64,000 bases of DNA from Amycolatopsis sp. CA-128772. Lineage in GTDB: Bacteria > Actinomycetota > Actinomycetes > Mycobacteriales > Pseudonocardiaceae. The stretch covers positions 106,948-170,947 of the forward strand of contig NZ_PPHG01000077.1 in NCBI RefSeq assembly GCF_002904295.1. Reading direction: 5' to 3'. Below the pieces are notes generated by a model that did not search any database, was not told the origin of the DNA, and saw nothing but the letters and a program-made list of their open reading frames with translations. Positions within the stretch are counted from its first letter, which is position 1. Each line of letters opens with the position of its first letter. Below are positions 1-10,723 of this stretch, one piece after another. The position numbers and the translations under genes were made by a program.

Positions 1-82
1 CCTGTGCCGGCCCGGCCGCCAGCGCCGCGACGGCGAGCGCCGCCGTGGCGAGCGCCCCCGACCGCGTCCACATCCTGTTCAT
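1..82 (-). CDS. Secreted protein, N-terminus only (runs off window)
   Basis: Only the first 27 codons are present. They start at an ATG (80-82) with GGGAG about 7 bases upstream. The peptide begins MNRMWTRSG and continues as an Ala/Leu-rich hydrophobic stretch ending near AAGPAQ. This is a typical Sec signal peptide: basic N-region, h-region and Ala-X-Ala-like end. The mature part lies outside the window, so no function can be given. Confidence 0.55.
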   Translation of the reverse strand, partial: MNRMWTRSGALATAALAVAALAAGPAQ

Positions 83-158
83 GGTTGTCTCCCTTTCCCC
101 CGACCTGCGTGATCACCACGTCGGAACGCGGGAGCAGGTTGCCCGGCAAAGGGAGTAA

Positions 159-542
159 TCAGCGACGGCGGCGGGCGCCCGCGATCATGGCCACGACCAG
201 TGGCAGCGCCACCGAGATGATCAGCAGCCGGCCGCGGGACAGGATCAGCACCGCGATCGCCAGGACGATCGCGATCGGCACCGCGCCCGCGGTCAGGAAG
301 CGCACCAGCGCGTTGTCCTCCGACGACGCCACCGGGACCCGAGGCGCCGAAACGCCGTTCAGCAACGCGCTCGGGCGGGGCGAGGGGAGGTCTTCGAACA
401 ACGGGACGAGCTCGCTGACCCGCTTGGCCGCGGTGACCTTCGCGGACCGGGCGCCGTACTCGTCGATGTCGAGGCGCCCGGTGCGGACGTGCTCTTCCAG
501 GACGTCCAGGGCGTCCTGGCGTTCGGCGTCGCTCAACCGCAT
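159..542 (-). CDS. DUF1707 membrane protein (second of tandem pair)
   Basis: 127 aa. The N-terminal ~55 residues (MRLSDAERQDALDVLEEH, then GRLDIDEYGARSAK) are the DUF1707 SHOCT-like domain, common in actinobacterial membrane proteins of unknown role. After a short linker the C-terminus has a hydrophobic pair (TAGAVPIAIVLAIAVLIL and LLIISVALPLVVAMIAG) and a basic tail, so a small integral membrane protein. I chose the ATG at 542 because the domain starts there; an upstream in-frame start at 590 would overlap the preceding gene. It lies 16 bp downstream of a paralogue and is probably co-transcribed with it. Function unknown. Confidence 0.8.
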   Translation of the reverse strand: MRLSDAERQDALDVLEEHVRTGRLDIDEYGARSAKVTAAKRVSELVPLFEDLPSPRPSALLNGVSAPRVPVASSEDNALVRFLTAGAVPIAIVLAIAVLILSRGRLLIISVALPLVVAMIAGARRRR

Positions 543-558
543 GTCGCCCACGCCCGGA

Positions 559-1077
559 TCAGCGGCCCAGCTCGCGCCGGTAGGAATCACGCAGTTCGCG
601 ACGGCGTTCCCGGTCTCGCAGGTGCCGGTCGCGACGGTCGTGGTGGTGCCCGTGGCCCCACATCGCGCGGCCGAACACGCTCAGCCCGATCGGCAGCAGA
701 ATCAGCGTCCCGGCCACCACCCCGGACGCGATCAGCGCGATCACCGCGATCCAGACCAGGGGCACGAACGCGGCCACGAACCGCTGCGACGACGACCAGC
801 CGTCCGGGGCCGCCGGCCGCGGTGCGGGGTCGTTCGCCGGCTCGGGGGTCGCGACGGCGGCCTTCGGCACGTCGTCGTACTGCGGGTGCGGCGCCGGCAG
901 GTCCGCGAAGATCTCACCCAGTTCGCCGCGCGTCTTGGCCGCGGTGATCCGGGCCGAGCGCTCGCCGTATTCGTCGATGTCGATCCGCCCCGCGGTCATG
1001 TGCTCACCGAGCGCGGACAGCGCGGACTCGCGGTTCTGGTCGCTGATCCGCAGCTGCGGAGACGGGACTTCGGTCAC
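559..1077 (-). CDS. DUF1707 membrane protein (first of tandem pair)
   Basis: 172 aa. An N-terminal DUF1707 domain (LRISDQNRESALSALGEHM, GRIDIDEYGERSARI, then GELGEIFADLP at about 8-65) is followed by a Pro/Ala-rich linker, two adjacent membrane segments (about 97-140) and a strongly His/Arg-rich tail (GHGHHHDRRDRHLRDRERRR) facing the cytoplasm. The domain sequence closely resembles the next gene, so the pair looks like a tandem duplication. The His-rich tail could bind metal, but this is speculative. Confidence 0.82.
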   Translation of the reverse strand: MTEVPSPQLRISDQNRESALSALGEHMTAGRIDIDEYGERSARITAAKTRGELGEIFADLPAPHPQYDDVPKAAVATPEPANDPAPRPAAPDGWSSSQRFVAAFVPLVWIAVIALIASGVVAGTLILLPIGLSVFGRAMWGHGHHHDRRDRHLRDRERRRELRDSYRRELGR

Positions 1078-1135
1078 GTAGTCGATGGTAGGCCGCCCCG
1101 GGGGCGGCCCACCACGACATCTGTAACGAACCGCG

Positions 1136-2932
1136 CTACTTGATCTCGAGAAGCTGCGTGCCCTGCGTCACGGCGGCGCCGACCTCGACCGAAAGACCGG
1201 TCACGGTGCCCGCTTTGTGCGCGGTGACCGGGTTCTCCATCTTCATCGCCTCGAGGACGACGATCAGCTCACCGGCTTCGACGCTCTGGCCCTCTTCGAC
1301 GGCCACCTTCACGATCGTGCCCTGCATCGGCGCCGTGACGGCGTCGCCGCTCACCGCGGCCTTGGTGCCGCCGGCGCGCTTGCGCGGCTTGGCCTTGACG
1401 GCCGTGCCGCCCCCGCCGCCGCCCCCTTCGAACGCGAACCCGCCCGGCAGCGACACTTCCAGGCGCCGCCCGCCGACCTCGACCACGACGTTCTGGCGCG
1501 GCTCTTCCTCGGCAGCCTCGACGTCCGGCGCGACGAACGGCTCGATCCGGTTGTCGAATTCCGTTTCGATCCAACGGGTGTGCACGCTGAAGCCGTTCTC
1601 GTCGCCGATGAACGCGGGGTCGTCGACGATCACGCGGTCGAACGGCAGCACGGTCGCCATGCCTTCGACGACCATCTCGGCCAGCGCCCGGCGGCTGCGC
1701 TCCAGGGCGTTGTTCCGGTCCGAGCCGGTGACGATCAGCTTGGCCAACATGGAGTCGAACTGCCCGCCGATGACGCTGCCGGACTCGACGCCGGAGTCGA
1801 CGCGCACGCCCGGACCGCTCGGCGCGACGAACTTCGTCACCGTGCCGGGCGCGGGCAGGAAGCCGCGGCCGGCGTCCTCGCCGTTGATGCGGAACTCGAT
1901 CGAGTGGCCGCGCGGCTCGGGGTCCTCGGTGATCCGCAGCTTCTCGCCGCGCGCGATGCGGAACATCTCACGGACGAGGTCGAGCCCGGTCGTTTCCTCC
2001 GACACCGGGTGCTCGACCTGCAGGCGGGTGTTGACCTCGAGGAAGGAGATCGTGCCGTCGGTCGCGACGAGGTACTCGACCGTGCCGGCGCCGTAGTAGC
2101 CGGCTTCCTTGCAGATCGCCTTCGCGGACTCGTGGATGCGCTTGCGCTGCTCGTCGCTCAGGAACGGCGCGGGCGCCTCCTCGACGAGCTTCTGGTGCCG
2201 GCGCTGCAGCGAGCAGTCGCGGGTGCCGACGACGATCGCGGTGCCGTGCATGTCGGCCAGCACCTGCGCCTCGACGTGCCGCGGCTTGTCCAGGTAGCGC
2301 TCGACGAAGCACTCGCCGCGGCCGAACGCGGCGACCGCTTCGCGGGTGGCCGACTCGAACAGCTCGGGGATCTCTTCGCGGGTGCGCGCCACCTTCAGGC
2401 CGCGCCCACCGCCGCCGAACGCGGCCTTGATGGCCACCGGCAGGCCGTGCTCGTCGGCGAACGCGACGATCTCGGCGGCGTCCTTGGCCGGTTCCTTCGT
2501 GCCCGGCACCAGCGGCGCGCCCGCGCGCATGGCGATGTGGCGCGCGGTGACCTTGTCGCCGAGGTCGCGGATGGCCTGCGGGCTCGGCCCGATCCAGGTC
2601 AGCCCGGCGTCGAGGACGGCCTGGGCGAAGTCCGCGTTTTCGGAGAGGAAGCCGTAACCCGGGTGCACCGAGTCGGCGCCCGAGCGCTTGGCGGCGTCCA
2701 GGATCTTTCCGATGTTCAGGTAGCTCTCGGCCGCCGTGGTGCCGCCGAGCGCGAAGGCTTCGTCGGCCAGGCGGACGTGTGGTGCGTCGCGGTCCGGATC
2801 GGCGTACACCGCGACGCTGGTCAGCCCGGCGTCCTTGGCGGCTCTGATCACGCGTACCGCGATTTCGCCACGGTTGGCGACCAGGATCTTGGTCACCGGA
2901 CCACCCGTGGTTTCGCCGACCTGCTCGGCCAC
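1136..2932 (-). CDS. accA3: Acyl-CoA carboxylase alpha subunit (biotin carboxylase + BCCP)
   Basis: 598 aa, the usual length for actinobacterial AccA3. The biotin carboxylase domain starts at VTKILVANRGEIAVRVIRAA, has the ATP-grasp glycine loop KAAFGGGGRGLK and the EVNTRLQVEHPVSE active-site segment. A Gly-rich linker leads to the C-terminal biotinyl domain with EAMKMENP, whose Lys564 is the biotin acceptor. It makes carboxybiotin for the beta subunit encoded at 13717-15354 and is a substrate of the biotin ligase at 34127-34924. The GTG at 2932 is chosen because AGGAGG precedes it by 6 bases; an internal GTG at 2896 is possible. It matches Rv3285 of M. tuberculosis by domain layout and neighbourhood. 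Confidence 0.95.
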   Translation of the reverse strand: MAEQVGETTGGPVTKILVANRGEIAVRVIRAAKDAGLTSVAVYADPDRDAPHVRLADEAFALGGTTAAESYLNIGKILDAAKRSGADSVHPGYGFLSENADFAQAVLDAGLTWIGPSPQAIRDLGDKVTARHIAMRAGAPLVPGTKEPAKDAAEIVAFADEHGLPVAIKAAFGGGGRGLKVARTREEIPELFESATREAVAAFGRGECFVERYLDKPRHVEAQVLADMHGTAIVVGTRDCSLQRRHQKLVEEAPAPFLSDEQRKRIHESAKAICKEAGYYGAGTVEYLVATDGTISFLEVNTRLQVEHPVSEETTGLDLVREMFRIARGEKLRITEDPEPRGHSIEFRINGEDAGRGFLPAPGTVTKFVAPSGPGVRVDSGVESGSVIGGQFDSMLAKLIVTGSDRNNALERSRRALAEMVVEGMATVLPFDRVIVDDPAFIGDENGFSVHTRWIETEFDNRIEPFVAPDVEAAEEEPRQNVVVEVGGRRLEVSLPGGFAFEGGGGGGGTAVKAKPRKRAGGTKAAVSGDAVTAPMQGTIVKVAVEEGQSVEAGELIVVLEAMKMENPVTAHKAGTVTGLSVEVGAAVTQGTQLLEIK

Positions 2933-3038
2933 CCCGCACCTCCTGCGTCCGACAGCTGCATTGCTGACCGCCCACGCGGCATCAGGGAAGTCTACGGATA
3001 TGACGTCGGGAGTCTCTTGAGTGAGAGGTGAACCACGC

Positions 3039-3314
3039 TCAGACGTGGTGGCGCAGCTCCTCGGGCAGGGGCGAGTCGAGCACGATCACGTCGTACGGGT
3101 TCGCCGCGTGGATCTTGGCCAGGTGCTCGGTGTTCACCAGGGCCCAGGGCTGGTGCTCGCCGCAGCAGTCGATCAGCCGGTCGAGCGCGGTGAAGGCGAC
3201 CAGCGCGGTGCGGCCGTCCGGCGTGCGGCGCAGTTCGATCGACGCGCCTTCGGTTTCGGCGCTGACCGGGCCGGTCGGCAGGTAGAGGGCGGGCGGCAGG
3301 TTCGGGTTCGTCAC
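3039..3314 (-). CDS. SAV_915-type small protein
   Basis: 91 aa from a GTG at 3314. The sequence (ALYLPTGPVSAETEGASIEL, then RTPDGRTALVAFTALDRL and CGEHQPWALV) looks like the small SseB-like SAV_915 family found in Streptomyces and Amycolatopsis, which has no assigned function. There is no signal peptide or membrane segment, so it is likely cytosolic. A TATGTT hexamer ends 6 bases before the GTG, which could make the transcript leaderless. Family assignment is from memory of the motif, not a search. Confidence 0.7.
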   Translation of the reverse strand: MTNPNLPPALYLPTGPVSAETEGASIELRRTPDGRTALVAFTALDRLIDCCGEHQPWALVNTEHLAKIHAANPYDVIVLDSPLPEELRHHV

Positions 3315-3428
3315 CCGGACAACATAGACGGATACCGTGCGCTACGCGTGACCCCGTCGGGTTGAACCCGCCACATCGTGCCGGGGCGCTTCCGACACGC
3401 CGTCGCAAAGCGGCTTACGCTCTGTCTT

Positions 3429-4151
3429 ATGCGGACTACGGCAGCGCGGACGCCCCGGTCGGCGCTGCTCACCGCGGTGCTGGCCGCGGTGGTGACCGTC
3501 GGCGCGATCGGCGCGGTGTTCCTGCTGCGGCCGCGGCCCGAGGCGCCACTGGGCGCGGCCGAACCCGCGGCCGCGCCGGTGACACCGGTGGTGACCTGCG
3601 GCGGAGACCCCTGCCGCCAGCTCGCGGCGGTCGCGGTCGGGGGCACGCCGGTGGTGCTGCTGGCCGACGCGGCGGGCGGTTCGGCGCGGCTGCGCGTCGG
3701 CCCGGAACCGGGCACGGTGTTCGAGCTTTCGATCGCCCAGCTGGGCGTGCGGCTGGACCAGAACTCCCTGCGCTGCATCGACGGCCCGGCCCCGGCGTGC
3801 CTGGTCCGCGGCGACGTCGGCGACGACGGCACGGCCGCGTACGGCGAGCTGCTGGTCGGCAGCGGGGGAGTGTGGCGCGACCCGGGCAAGCCGTTCTACG
3901 CGGACGCCGGGACGCTGTCGCTCTACGACGTCACGGCCGACGCCAGCCCCGACGTGATCGTGGTCCGCCACGACTGCCCGGACTCCGCGTCCGGCACCCC
4001 GAAGTGCACGTCGGCGCCGGTGCTGGGCGAGGTGTACGACCTGTCGGGCCGATCGGTGGGCTGCACGCGGCGGGTGACGTCGCCGTCCGACCTGCGCGGC
4101 TGGCCGGACATCCGCCTGACCCGCGCCGACCTCCGCACCTGCCCCTCCTGA
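3429..4151 (+). CDS. Membrane-anchored or secreted protein of unknown function
   Basis: 240 aa from the ATG at 3429; an upstream in-frame ATG at 3378 would place charged residues before the hydrophobic segment. An N-terminal signal anchor (about 10-30, LLTAVLAAVVTVGAIGAVFLL) is followed by a ~200-residue extracytoplasmic domain rich in Gly, Asp and paired Cys (TCGGDPC, RCIDGPAPACLVRGD, RHDCPDSASGTPKC), suggesting disulfides. DVTADASPDVIVVRH and DVGDDGTAAYGELLVG resemble FG-GAP/integrin-like Asp repeats but are not clear enough to assign. No known function. Confidence 0.75.
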   Translation: MRTTAARTPRSALLTAVLAAVVTVGAIGAVFLLRPRPEAPLGAAEPAAAPVTPVVTCGGDPCRQLAAVAVGGTPVVLLADAAGGSARLRVGPEPGTVFELSIAQLGVRLDQNSLRCIDGPAPACLVRGDVGDDGTAAYGELLVGSGGVWRDPGKPFYADAGTLSLYDVTADASPDVIVVRHDCPDSASGTPKCTSAPVLGEVYDLSGRSVGCTRRVTSPSDLRGWPDIRLTRADLRTCPS

Positions 4152-4155
4152 GAGG

Positions 4156-4181
4156 GCGGCACTTTCACGTGAAAGTGCCGC
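4156..4181. terminator. 26-bp perfect palindrome, bidirectional terminator between convergent genes
   Basis: A perfect 26-bp inverted repeat with core CACTTTCACGTGAAAGTG and GCGG/CCGC ends, followed on the + strand by CTTTTGCG. It starts 4 bp after the stop at 4151 and ends 7 bp before the stop of the convergent transporter gene at 4189, so it can terminate both. The same 26 bp recurs at 37905-37930. Confidence 0.75.
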
Positions 4182-4188
4182 TTTTGCG

Positions 4189-5541
4189 TCAGGCGTGGGC
4201 GGGTTCGGTGTGGCGAGCCGCGGAGCCGTCGTCGGTGTGCTCGGGGCGGTCGGTCGGGGCGTTGAGGACCTCGTCGTCGAGGAGGCCTTCGCTGCGGGCC
4301 ACGATCGTCGGCACCACGATCTGGCCGGCCACGTTCGTCGCCGTGCGCATCATGTCCATGATCGGGTTGACCGAGTAGATCAGGGCCAGGCCCAGCGCGA
4401 CCTGCTTGGCGTCGAGGCCGATGAACGACGTCGTCAGCGTGAACGCCGTCAGCCAGCCCGTGGTGCCGGCCGTCGCCAGCGCGCCGACCACGGCCACCAC
4501 GACGATGCCCACGTACTGCCAGAAGTTCAGCGACACCCCGGCCAGGTTGGCCACGAAGATCGCCGCGATCGCCGGGAACACCGCCGCGCAGCCGTCCATC
4601 TTGGTCGCGCTGCCGAGCGGGGTCGCGAAGGCCGCGTACGCCGGCTGGACGCCGAGGTTGACCGCGGACTGGCGGGTCAGCGGCAGGGTCGCGGCCGACG
4701 ACTGCGAAGCGAACGCGAACTGGATTGCCGTGCCCGCCTTGGAGAAGAACTTCAGCGGGCTGACCTTGGCCACGAACTGCAGCAGGATCGGGTAGACGAC
4801 GAACAGCACGAGCAGGCAGCCGACGTACACCGCGAGCGTGGTGGAGAACAGCGGCCGGAACAGCGCGTCGCCGTAGTTGGCGACCGCCGCGCCGATCAGG
4901 CCGATGATGCCGATCGGGGCCAGCCGGACGATCCAGCCGAGGTAGCGCTGGATGATTTCGAACACGCTCGTCGTGAAGTCGACGAACGGCTTCGCCTTGT
5001 CCCCCAGGCTGTAGGCGGCCGCGCCGATCACCAGCGCGAGGAACAGCACCTGCAGCGTCTCGCCGTCGGAGAACGCTTTCACGAAGTTCTCCGGCAGCAG
5101 TCCGTTGACGAAGGCGTCCCACGAGCCCCAGTGGTCGACGCTCTTCGCGGCCTTGTCGGCGTTCTTGGCCGTCGCCTCGACGCCGCCGAGGCCGCCGGCG
5201 CCCGGGTTGAAGATCCGGCCGACCGCGATGCCGATCAGCGACGCGATGAACGACGTGATCGCGAACCACAGCACCGTCTTGCCGCCCAGGCGCGCGGCGG
5301 TGCGGCCGCCGCCGAGGCCGCGGAGGCTGTTGATGCCGACCACGATCGCCGTGAAGACCAGCGGGATCACCGCGATCTGCAGCAGCGTGGTGAAGATGGA
5401 GCCGATCTGGTCGAGGAGATCGGTCAGCCAGCCGGCCTCGGTCTGCCGCGCGACGACACCGAGGGCGGCGCCGACGACGAGCGAGCCGAGAACCGCGGCC
5501 GCGAACACCCGCGGTTTGGTGTATGTCCGTACGAAAGACAC
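4189..5541 (-). CDS. Dicarboxylate/amino acid:cation symporter (DAACS family)
   Basis: 450 aa with about 8 transmembrane helices and two re-entrant segments. Family hallmarks are the serine-rich hairpin FASQSSAATLPLTRQSAV, the GSATKMDGCA segment corresponding to the NMDG-type cation site, and NPIMDMMRTATNVAGQ, the substrate-binding TM8 motif. The last residue is Gln where glutamate and C4-dicarboxylate carriers usually have Asp, so substrate preference is uncertain. It would import glutamate, aspartate or C4-dicarboxylates with Na+ or H+. It is followed by the palindromic terminator at 4156-4181. Confidence 0.9.
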   Translation of the reverse strand: MSFVRTYTKPRVFAAAVLGSLVVGAALGVVARQTEAGWLTDLLDQIGSIFTTLLQIAVIPLVFTAIVVGINSLRGLGGGRTAARLGGKTVLWFAITSFIASLIGIAVGRIFNPGAGGLGGVEATAKNADKAAKSVDHWGSWDAFVNGLLPENFVKAFSDGETLQVLFLALVIGAAAYSLGDKAKPFVDFTTSVFEIIQRYLGWIVRLAPIGIIGLIGAAVANYGDALFRPLFSTTLAVYVGCLLVLFVVYPILLQFVAKVSPLKFFSKAGTAIQFAFASQSSAATLPLTRQSAVNLGVQPAYAAFATPLGSATKMDGCAAVFPAIAAIFVANLAGVSLNFWQYVGIVVVAVVGALATAGTTGWLTAFTLTTSFIGLDAKQVALGLALIYSVNPIMDMMRTATNVAGQIVVPTIVARSEGLLDDEVLNAPTDRPEHTDDGSAARHTEPAHA

Positions 5542-5641
5542 GGGGCGACTCCGGAGCTCGAAAGTTTCTGGTCCTGCCGGGTAACGAGAACGTCAGGCAA
5601 GCAAGGACTCTTCCGGATCACCCGATGGTGTGGTGCCTTTC

Positions 5642-6271
5642 TCAGGATGCGGGAGGCTGCCAGAGATCCACGACACTCACGCCGACCTCGGCCAGCAGCC
5701 GGCGCGTCAGCGGCAGGCTGATCCCGATGACGCTCGTGTGGCCGCCGTCGAGCCCGTCGACGAACCAGCCGCCCCGGCCGTCGATCGTGAAGCCGCCGGC
5801 CACGTTGAGCGGCTCGCCGCTGGCGACGTAGGCGTCGATCTCGTGCCGGCTCGGCGTGCCGAACCGGACGGTGGTCGACTCCCAGCCGCTGGTCTCCTTC
5901 GTGCGCGTCCCGCCCTGGAGCCGGACGACCGCGTGGCCGGTGAGGAGTTCACCGGATGACCCCGCCATCGCCGCCCAGCGCTGCCGCGCGATGTCCGGAT
6001 CGGCCGGTTTGCCGACCATCCGCCCGCCGATGTTCAGCATCGAGTCGCAGGCGACCACGACGGCGTCCGGGTGGGCCGCGGCGACCTGGTCGATGACGGC
6101 TTCGGCCTTGGCCGCGGCGAGCGCGGCGACCAGCTCGGATGGGGACGGGTCGGTGAGGGACGCGGCGACCGCGTCCTCGTCGACGCCGGACACGAAGACG
6201 GCGGGCTCGAGGCCGGCGGATCGCAGCAGGGCGAGGCGGGCGGGGGACTGGGAGGCGAGGACGAACTTCAC
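5642..6271 (-). CDS. maf: Maf-like nucleotide pyrophosphatase
   Basis: 209 aa, full length for Maf. The N-terminal ASQSPARLALLRSAG motif is the nucleotide-binding signature; SGVDED and the VVACDSMLNIGG segment supply conserved acidic residues, and the end has the G-WFVDGLDGGHTSVIG segment. Maf proteins hydrolyse non-canonical or canonical NTPs to NMP and pyrophosphate and have been linked to septum regulation. In M. tuberculosis maf (Rv3282) lies between accE5 and accA3; here it keeps that relative order but with insertions on both sides. It is divergent from the GH3 gene. Confidence 0.92.
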   Translation of the reverse strand: MKFVLASQSPARLALLRSAGLEPAVFVSGVDEDAVAASLTDPSPSELVAALAAAKAEAVIDQVAAAHPDAVVVACDSMLNIGGRMVGKPADPDIARQRWAAMAGSSGELLTGHAVVRLQGGTRTKETSGWESTTVRFGTPSRHEIDAYVASGEPLNVAGGFTIDGRGGWFVDGLDGGHTSVIGISLPLTRRLLAEVGVSVVDLWQPPAS

Positions 6272-6389
6272 GACTGAAACTTACTTGACCTGGCGGTCGT
6301 GACCGAATTGTGACCGGCGTCACTCCGCGATAGAGCTAATTTGTTTTGGCTCGCAACTTATGGATCGACGGATTGTCACGGAGAGAACA

Positions 6390-8240
<1,851 letters not shown>

Positions 8241-8261
8241 CCACCGCTCCCGCGGTCCGCG

Positions 8262-8303
8262 CAGGCCCCCGTCCCGGTACCCGACACCGGACCGGGGGCC
8301 TGC
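8262..8303. terminator. Bidirectional terminator hairpin
   Basis: An 11-bp inverted repeat (GCAGGCCCCCG / CGGGGGCCTGC) encloses a 20-bp loop that itself holds CCGGT/ACCGG. It sits in the 69-bp gap between the convergent GH3 and MFS genes. Strong GC stem without a U-tract, as is common in actinobacteria. Confidence 0.6.
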
Positions 8304-8309
8304 ACGGTG

Positions 8310-9917
8310 CTACGCCGCGGCCGCCTCGGGTACCGGGGCTTCCCAGCGCGGCTTGACCCGCTGCATCACCGCGGCGGAGATGACGCCGAGCAGGAGCACG
8401 CCCATCGGCAGCAGCATGGTCACGCGGGCGGCGTCGGTCAGTCCATTGTGGACTGCCTGGGTCGCCAGCTTCCCCGCCTGCGCGGCGATCTCCGCGGGCA
8501 GGCCCGGCATCGGCGACGAGCCGCCGGTCGAGCCGAACTCGCCGGTGCTCGCCGCCGCGTGGGCGATCCCCTCGGCGAACGGCGCCCGGTACTGCTCCGG
8601 CAGCTGCGCCGCCGCCGTCGTCGCCTCGTCGGCGATGGACGCGCTGATCTGCGCCTGCAGCAGCACGCCGATCGCGGCGCTGCCGAGCACGCCGCCGACC
8701 TGGCGGGCGGTGTTGAAGATGCCGGACGCGGTCCCGGTCAGCCGCGGCTCGATCGAGCCCATGGTCAGGTTGCTCATCGGCGAGAAGATGCAGCCGATGC
8801 CGAGACCGCAGACCAGCAGCGCCGGCACGAACGACCACGCGTTGCTGTCCGGCGTCGCCTGCAGGGCGATGATCCCGAGCCCGGCCGCGAGCGCGGCCAG
8901 GCCGAACATCACCAGGTACTTGCCGTTGACCTTGTCCGACGCGCGCCCGACGAACGGCGCGATGATGCCGGACAGCAGCGACATCGGCGCGGTGAGCAGG
9001 CCGGCCATGGTCGGGCTCAGCCCGAGCACCGCCTGGATGTAGATGACCAGCGGCAGGAACATGCCGGTCATCGCGAAGCCGACGGTGGTCGCGGTGAGCG
9101 TCCCGGCCGAGAAGTTCCGGTTCGAGAACACCTGCAGCGGCAGCAGCGGCTCGCGCTTGTTGAACCGCTGCCACACCAGGAAGGCGACCATCAGCGCCAC
9201 ACCGGCGCCGATGATCTCGAACACCGTGATGCCGCCGAAGACCGTGCCCCAGTCGTACTGCTGGCCGTTCTGGACGCCGAACACGATGCACAGCAGCGCC
9301 GCGCTGGAAAGCACGATGCCCAGCAGGTCGAACGAGTGCGCGTGCTTCGGCTGCCAGTCCGGCACCAGCAGCAGCGTGAGCACGACGGCGACCACGCCGA
9401 TCGGCACGTTGACGTAGAAGATCCACTCCCAGCCGAGGTGGTCGACCAGCACGCCGCCGAGCAGCGGGCCGGCGATCGTGGCCAGCCCGGCGACGCCGCC
9501 CCACATGCCCATCGCCGGGCCGCGCTTGGCCGGCGGGAACAGGTGCGTGATGAAGGCGAGCGTCTGCGGCGTCATCAGCGCGGCGCCGAGGCCCTGCACG
9601 GCCCGCGCGGCGATGAGCATCTCGACGTTGCCGGACAGGCCGCACCACAGGGATGCGCCGGTGAAGACCACGAGCCCGGCGAGGAAGACGCGCTTCGGGC
9701 CGAAGCGGTCACCGAGCCGGCTGGTGAACAGCATCGGCACGGCGTAGGTGAGCAGGTAGACGCTGATCACCCAGACGACGGAGTTCAGCCCGGCGTTCAG
9801 TTCGCGCAGCATGGTCGGGATCGCGATCGACACGATGGTCGTGTCGAGCAGGATCATGAAGAAGCCGAGGCACAGCGCGCCCAGCGCGGCCCACGGGTTA
9901 GCTTGTCTTGCGTTCAT
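8310..9917 (-). CDS. MFS multidrug efflux transporter, DHA2 (EmrB/QacA) family
   Basis: 535 aa with 14 predicted membrane helices, the DHA2 count. Conserved features are LDTTIVSIAIPTM in TM1, motif A (SRLGDRFGPKRV), RAVQGLGAAL (motif B region) and the antiporter motif C (GLATIAGPLLGGVLVD). It should export hydrophobic drugs or metabolites by H+ antiport. Its start (ATG 9917) lies inside the last codons of the PadR gene (20-bp overlap), so the two are translationally coupled, as is typical of a local repressor and its pump. Confidence 0.92.
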   Translation of the reverse strand: MNARQANPWAALGALCLGFFMILLDTTIVSIAIPTMLRELNAGLNSVVWVISVYLLTYAVPMLFTSRLGDRFGPKRVFLAGLVVFTGASLWCGLSGNVEMLIAARAVQGLGAALMTPQTLAFITHLFPPAKRGPAMGMWGGVAGLATIAGPLLGGVLVDHLGWEWIFYVNVPIGVVAVVLTLLLVPDWQPKHAHSFDLLGIVLSSAALLCIVFGVQNGQQYDWGTVFGGITVFEIIGAGVALMVAFLVWQRFNKREPLLPLQVFSNRNFSAGTLTATTVGFAMTGMFLPLVIYIQAVLGLSPTMAGLLTAPMSLLSGIIAPFVGRASDKVNGKYLVMFGLAALAAGLGIIALQATPDSNAWSFVPALLVCGLGIGCIFSPMSNLTMGSIEPRLTGTASGIFNTARQVGGVLGSAAIGVLLQAQISASIADEATTAAAQLPEQYRAPFAEGIAHAAASTGEFGSTGGSSPMPGLPAEIAAQAGKLATQAVHNGLTDAARVTMLLPMGVLLLGVISAAVMQRVKPRWEAPVPEAAAA

Positions 9918-10524
9918 CGTCGTCTTCCCTGGTGATGAGCGTGAGCTTGGGTTGTTCCGTGTCCTGGAAGGAGATCCGCCCGGACCGCAGGTCGTCGTGG
10001 AGGCGTTCGGTCCACTGGAGCTCGAACTTCCGGTGGTCGCACTGGTAGCGCCAGTCCAGCCAGTAGATCGCCGGCGTCTCGTCTTCGGCGAGCCGCTGCA
10101 GCACCGCGTCGTCCCCGGCCACCGCGGCGCGCAGCCGGGTGATCCGGTGCTCGAGTTCGATCAACGAGGTGTCGCGCCCCAGTTCGTCGATCACCCCGAG
10201 CCCGGACAGGAAGGCGGGGAACTCGGTGGCGAGGTCCCCGAGCAGCTCGCGACCGCGCTGGGTGAACTCGTCCAGCCCGGTTTGCGTCATGCCGTAGACA
10301 GTCCGTTCGGGCCGCCGTCCGTCACGCTGAGTGTCGACGACCTCGATCAGTCCGTCGCGGCACAGGCGTTCCACGGTGTGGTAGAGCGAGCCTGCTTTCA
10401 CGTTGACCCGCATGTGGACGTACCGCTCACGCATGAGCTGAGCCATCTCGTACGGGTGCATCGGCCCCTCGTGGAGCAGCTCCAGCACGGCAATGCCGAG
10501 TGGCGTCAGCTTGGGCGAGGCCAT
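9898..10524 (-). CDS. PadR family transcriptional regulator
   Basis: 208 aa. The N-terminal PadR winged helix (LTPLGIAVLELLHEGPMHPY, EMAQLMRERY, KAGSLYHTVERLCRDGLIE, then TVYGMTQTGL) is followed by a Vir-type coiled C-terminal dimerisation domain (about 95-190). It is a two-domain PadR repressor that probably senses the substrate of the coupled MFS pump and represses this operon. A palindromic candidate operator lies 22 bp upstream of the start (10546-10561). Confidence 0.92.
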   Translation of the reverse strand: MASPKLTPLGIAVLELLHEGPMHPYEMAQLMRERYVHMRVNVKAGSLYHTVERLCRDGLIEVVDTQRDGRRPERTVYGMTQTGLDEFTQRGRELLGDLATEFPAFLSGLGVIDELGRDTSLIELEHRITRLRAAVAGDDAVLQRLAEDETPAIYWLDWRYQCDHRKFELQWTERLHDDLRSGRISFQDTEQPKLTLITREDDDERKTS

Positions 10525-10545
10525 GGGAGATTCCTCCAGGTCGGT

Positions 10546-10561
10546 TATTCCACGTGGACTA
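10546..10561. promoter_or_regulatory. Candidate PadR operator
   Basis: 16-bp near-palindrome TATTCCACGTGGACTA centred on CACGTG, with one mismatched pair. It lies upstream of the padR start at 10524. A related perfect palindrome, TACCACGTGGTA, occurs at 12061-12072. Confidence 0.45.
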
Positions 10562-10569
10562 TACGGTGC

Positions 10570-10590
10570 GGAGTAGGGGTGGTCTACTCC
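10570..10590. promoter_or_regulatory. Inverted repeat in divergent padR / rel-HEPN intergenic region
   Basis: GGAGTAG and CTACTCC, perfect 7-bp arms with a 7-bp spacer. It lies between the candidate PadR operator and the Rel-HEPN gene. Could be a second operator; no direct evidence. Confidence 0.4.
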
Positions 10591-10723
10591 CGATGGGGTA
10601 ACCGTGCGTGTGCGCTTGGTGAACGGCGGCTGTCCGGCGGGCTGGTACTGTGTCGCGCCCGGCCCGGACGGGACGCAGGCGATGGAATCCGGCGGCGGGG
10701 CTGGCTCGAGGGGGAGGTTGTTC